Position numbers and translations under genes: made by a program. Below, piece after piece: positions 23,842-24,435 of a stretch of 24,435 bases of DNA. A model generated the notes under the pieces. That model searched no databases, was not told the origin of the DNA, and was given only the letters and a program-made list of their open reading frames with translations. Every line of letters starts with the position of its first letter. Within the stretch, counting starts at the first letter, position 1. This DNA is from JAVBOP01 sp031550405 (GTDB lineage Bacteria; Bacteroidota; Ignavibacteria; Kapaibacteriales; UBA2268): NCBI GenBank assembly GCA_031550405.1, contig JAVBOP010000140.1, positions 1 through 24,435 of the forward strand. The letters run 5' to 3'.

Positions 23842-24435
23842 ATGATATCTCGTTATTCACGCAAAGAAATGGCTGATATTTGGTCAGACGAAAATAAATA
23901 CAAACTATGGCTTGATATAGAATTACTTGCTTGCGAAGCCCAAGCAAATTTAGGAATTGTGCCTGAAGAAGCACTTGAGCAAATAAAGAAAAAAGCTAAA
24001 TTAAATATAGCCCGCATTGAAGAAATAGAACAAAAAACAAAGCACGATATTATTGCATTTATTTCGAGTCTTGAAGAATATATTGGCGAAGATTCGCGTT
24101 TTATTCATCTTGGCATGACTTCAAGCGATGTGCTTGATACGGCACTTGCCATGCAGATTAAGCAGGCTGGCGAGCTTATATTATCTGGCATGAATAAATT
24201 AGCCGAGAGCTTAAAACGGCTTGCTATCAACTATAAATACACTGTTTGTATCGGCAGAAGCCATGGTATTCATGCCGAACCTATGACATTTGGCTTAAAG
24301 GCTGCTCTATGGTTTGAGGAATGCAAGCGAAATATTCGCCGTATTGAAAGTGCAATGATTGATACAAATGTTGGCATGATTAGTGGTGCTGTTGGCACTT
24401 ATGAGCATATTTCGCCTGAGGTTGAAAAATATGTT
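23842..24435 (+). CDS. purB: Adenylosuccinate lyase PurB (5' part, runs off the window)
   Basis: The reading frame is open from the ATG at 23842 to the window end, giving 198 residues of an expected 430 or so. PurB cleaves SAICAR and adenylosuccinate in purine synthesis. The N-terminus MISRYSRKEMADIWSDENKY is typical. KTKHDIIAFISSLEEYIGED carries the conserved T-x-H-D, HLGMTSSDVLDTALAMQ the TSSD motif, and GRSHGIHAEPMTFGLK the catalytic His region (H-x-x-x-E-P). The signature near residue 260-290 lies beyond the edge. It follows recX by 119 bp, with no clear terminator in between and only a partial promoter match. Confidence 0.95.
   Translation, partial: MISRYSRKEMADIWSDENKYKLWLDIELLACEAQANLGIVPEEALEQIKKKAKLNIARIEEIEQKTKHDIIAFISSLEEYIGEDSRFIHLGMTSSDVLDTALAMQIKQAGELILSGMNKLAESLKRLAINYKYTVCIGRSHGIHAEPMTFGLKAALWFEECKRNIRRIESAMIDTNVGMISGAVGTYEHISPEVEKYV

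Noticed and set aside
1..24435. CRISPR array, prophage, toxin-antitoxin, defence island or biosynthetic cluster
   Set aside because: No regularly spaced repeats, phage structural genes or characteristic domains were found; nearly all genes are housekeeping.

Overview
The window is a 24.4 kb piece of an AT-rich bacterial chromosome made up mostly of housekeeping genes. Several signs point to the Bacteroidota/Chlorobiota (FCB) side of the tree, perhaps an Ignavibacteria- or Kapabacteria-like lineage. The tRNA genes are preceded by promoters of the form TTTG-N20-TAnnTTTG, the Bacteroidota-type housekeeping promoter. A lipoprotein carries an acidic stretch right after its lipobox cysteine. The peptide transporter has the NMGERFGFY motif and the DapF the ERGVEKET motif that I associate with that phylum. 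No tRNA gene encodes its CCA end. The lineage call is inference; no rRNA gene is present.

Layout. From 1 to 7.6 kb everything is on the minus strand: lipoprotein, uvrA, hslU, mnmE and a small outer-membrane protein. From 7.6 to 8.6 kb is a gene-poor stretch with a truncated, decayed IS1-family copy. dapF (+) then converges on tRNA-Gly(GCC) and a POT-family transporter (-). A plus-strand run from 11.7 to 15.5 kb holds an RCK/TrkA-type protein, an exported PD40 beta-propeller protein, panB and a small CX4CH lipoprotein, all overlapping or tightly packed. mgsA (-) follows, then tRNA-Leu(CAG), tRNA-Val(GAC) and queA (+), then rpsO and ribF (-). A second, full-length but dead IS1-family element with recognisable terminal inverted repeats lies at 19.36-20.11 kb. 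Next come tRNA-Pro(UGG) with a strong terminator, the minus-strand rpmF-plsX pair (rpmF is only 58 codons), and on the plus strand pdxJ, recX and the 5' part of purB, which runs off the right edge.

Functional themes are tRNA modification (mnmE, queA), nucleotide-excision and recombination repair (uvrA, recX), cofactor synthesis (panB, ribF, pdxJ), cell wall and lipid precursors (dapF, plsX), translation (rpsO, rpmF, four tRNAs) and protein quality control (hslU without an adjacent hslV). I found no CRISPR array, prophage, defence cluster or secondary-metabolite cluster, and no clearly new multi-gene system. The most unusual signals are a GC-rich double-hairpin repeat inserted in frame in the mnmE GTPase domain, a recurring 20-25 nt AT-rich near-palindrome beside four gene starts, a 19-nt repeat shared by the window edge and the dapF upstream region, and the coupling of an RCK protein gene to an exported propeller protein gene.
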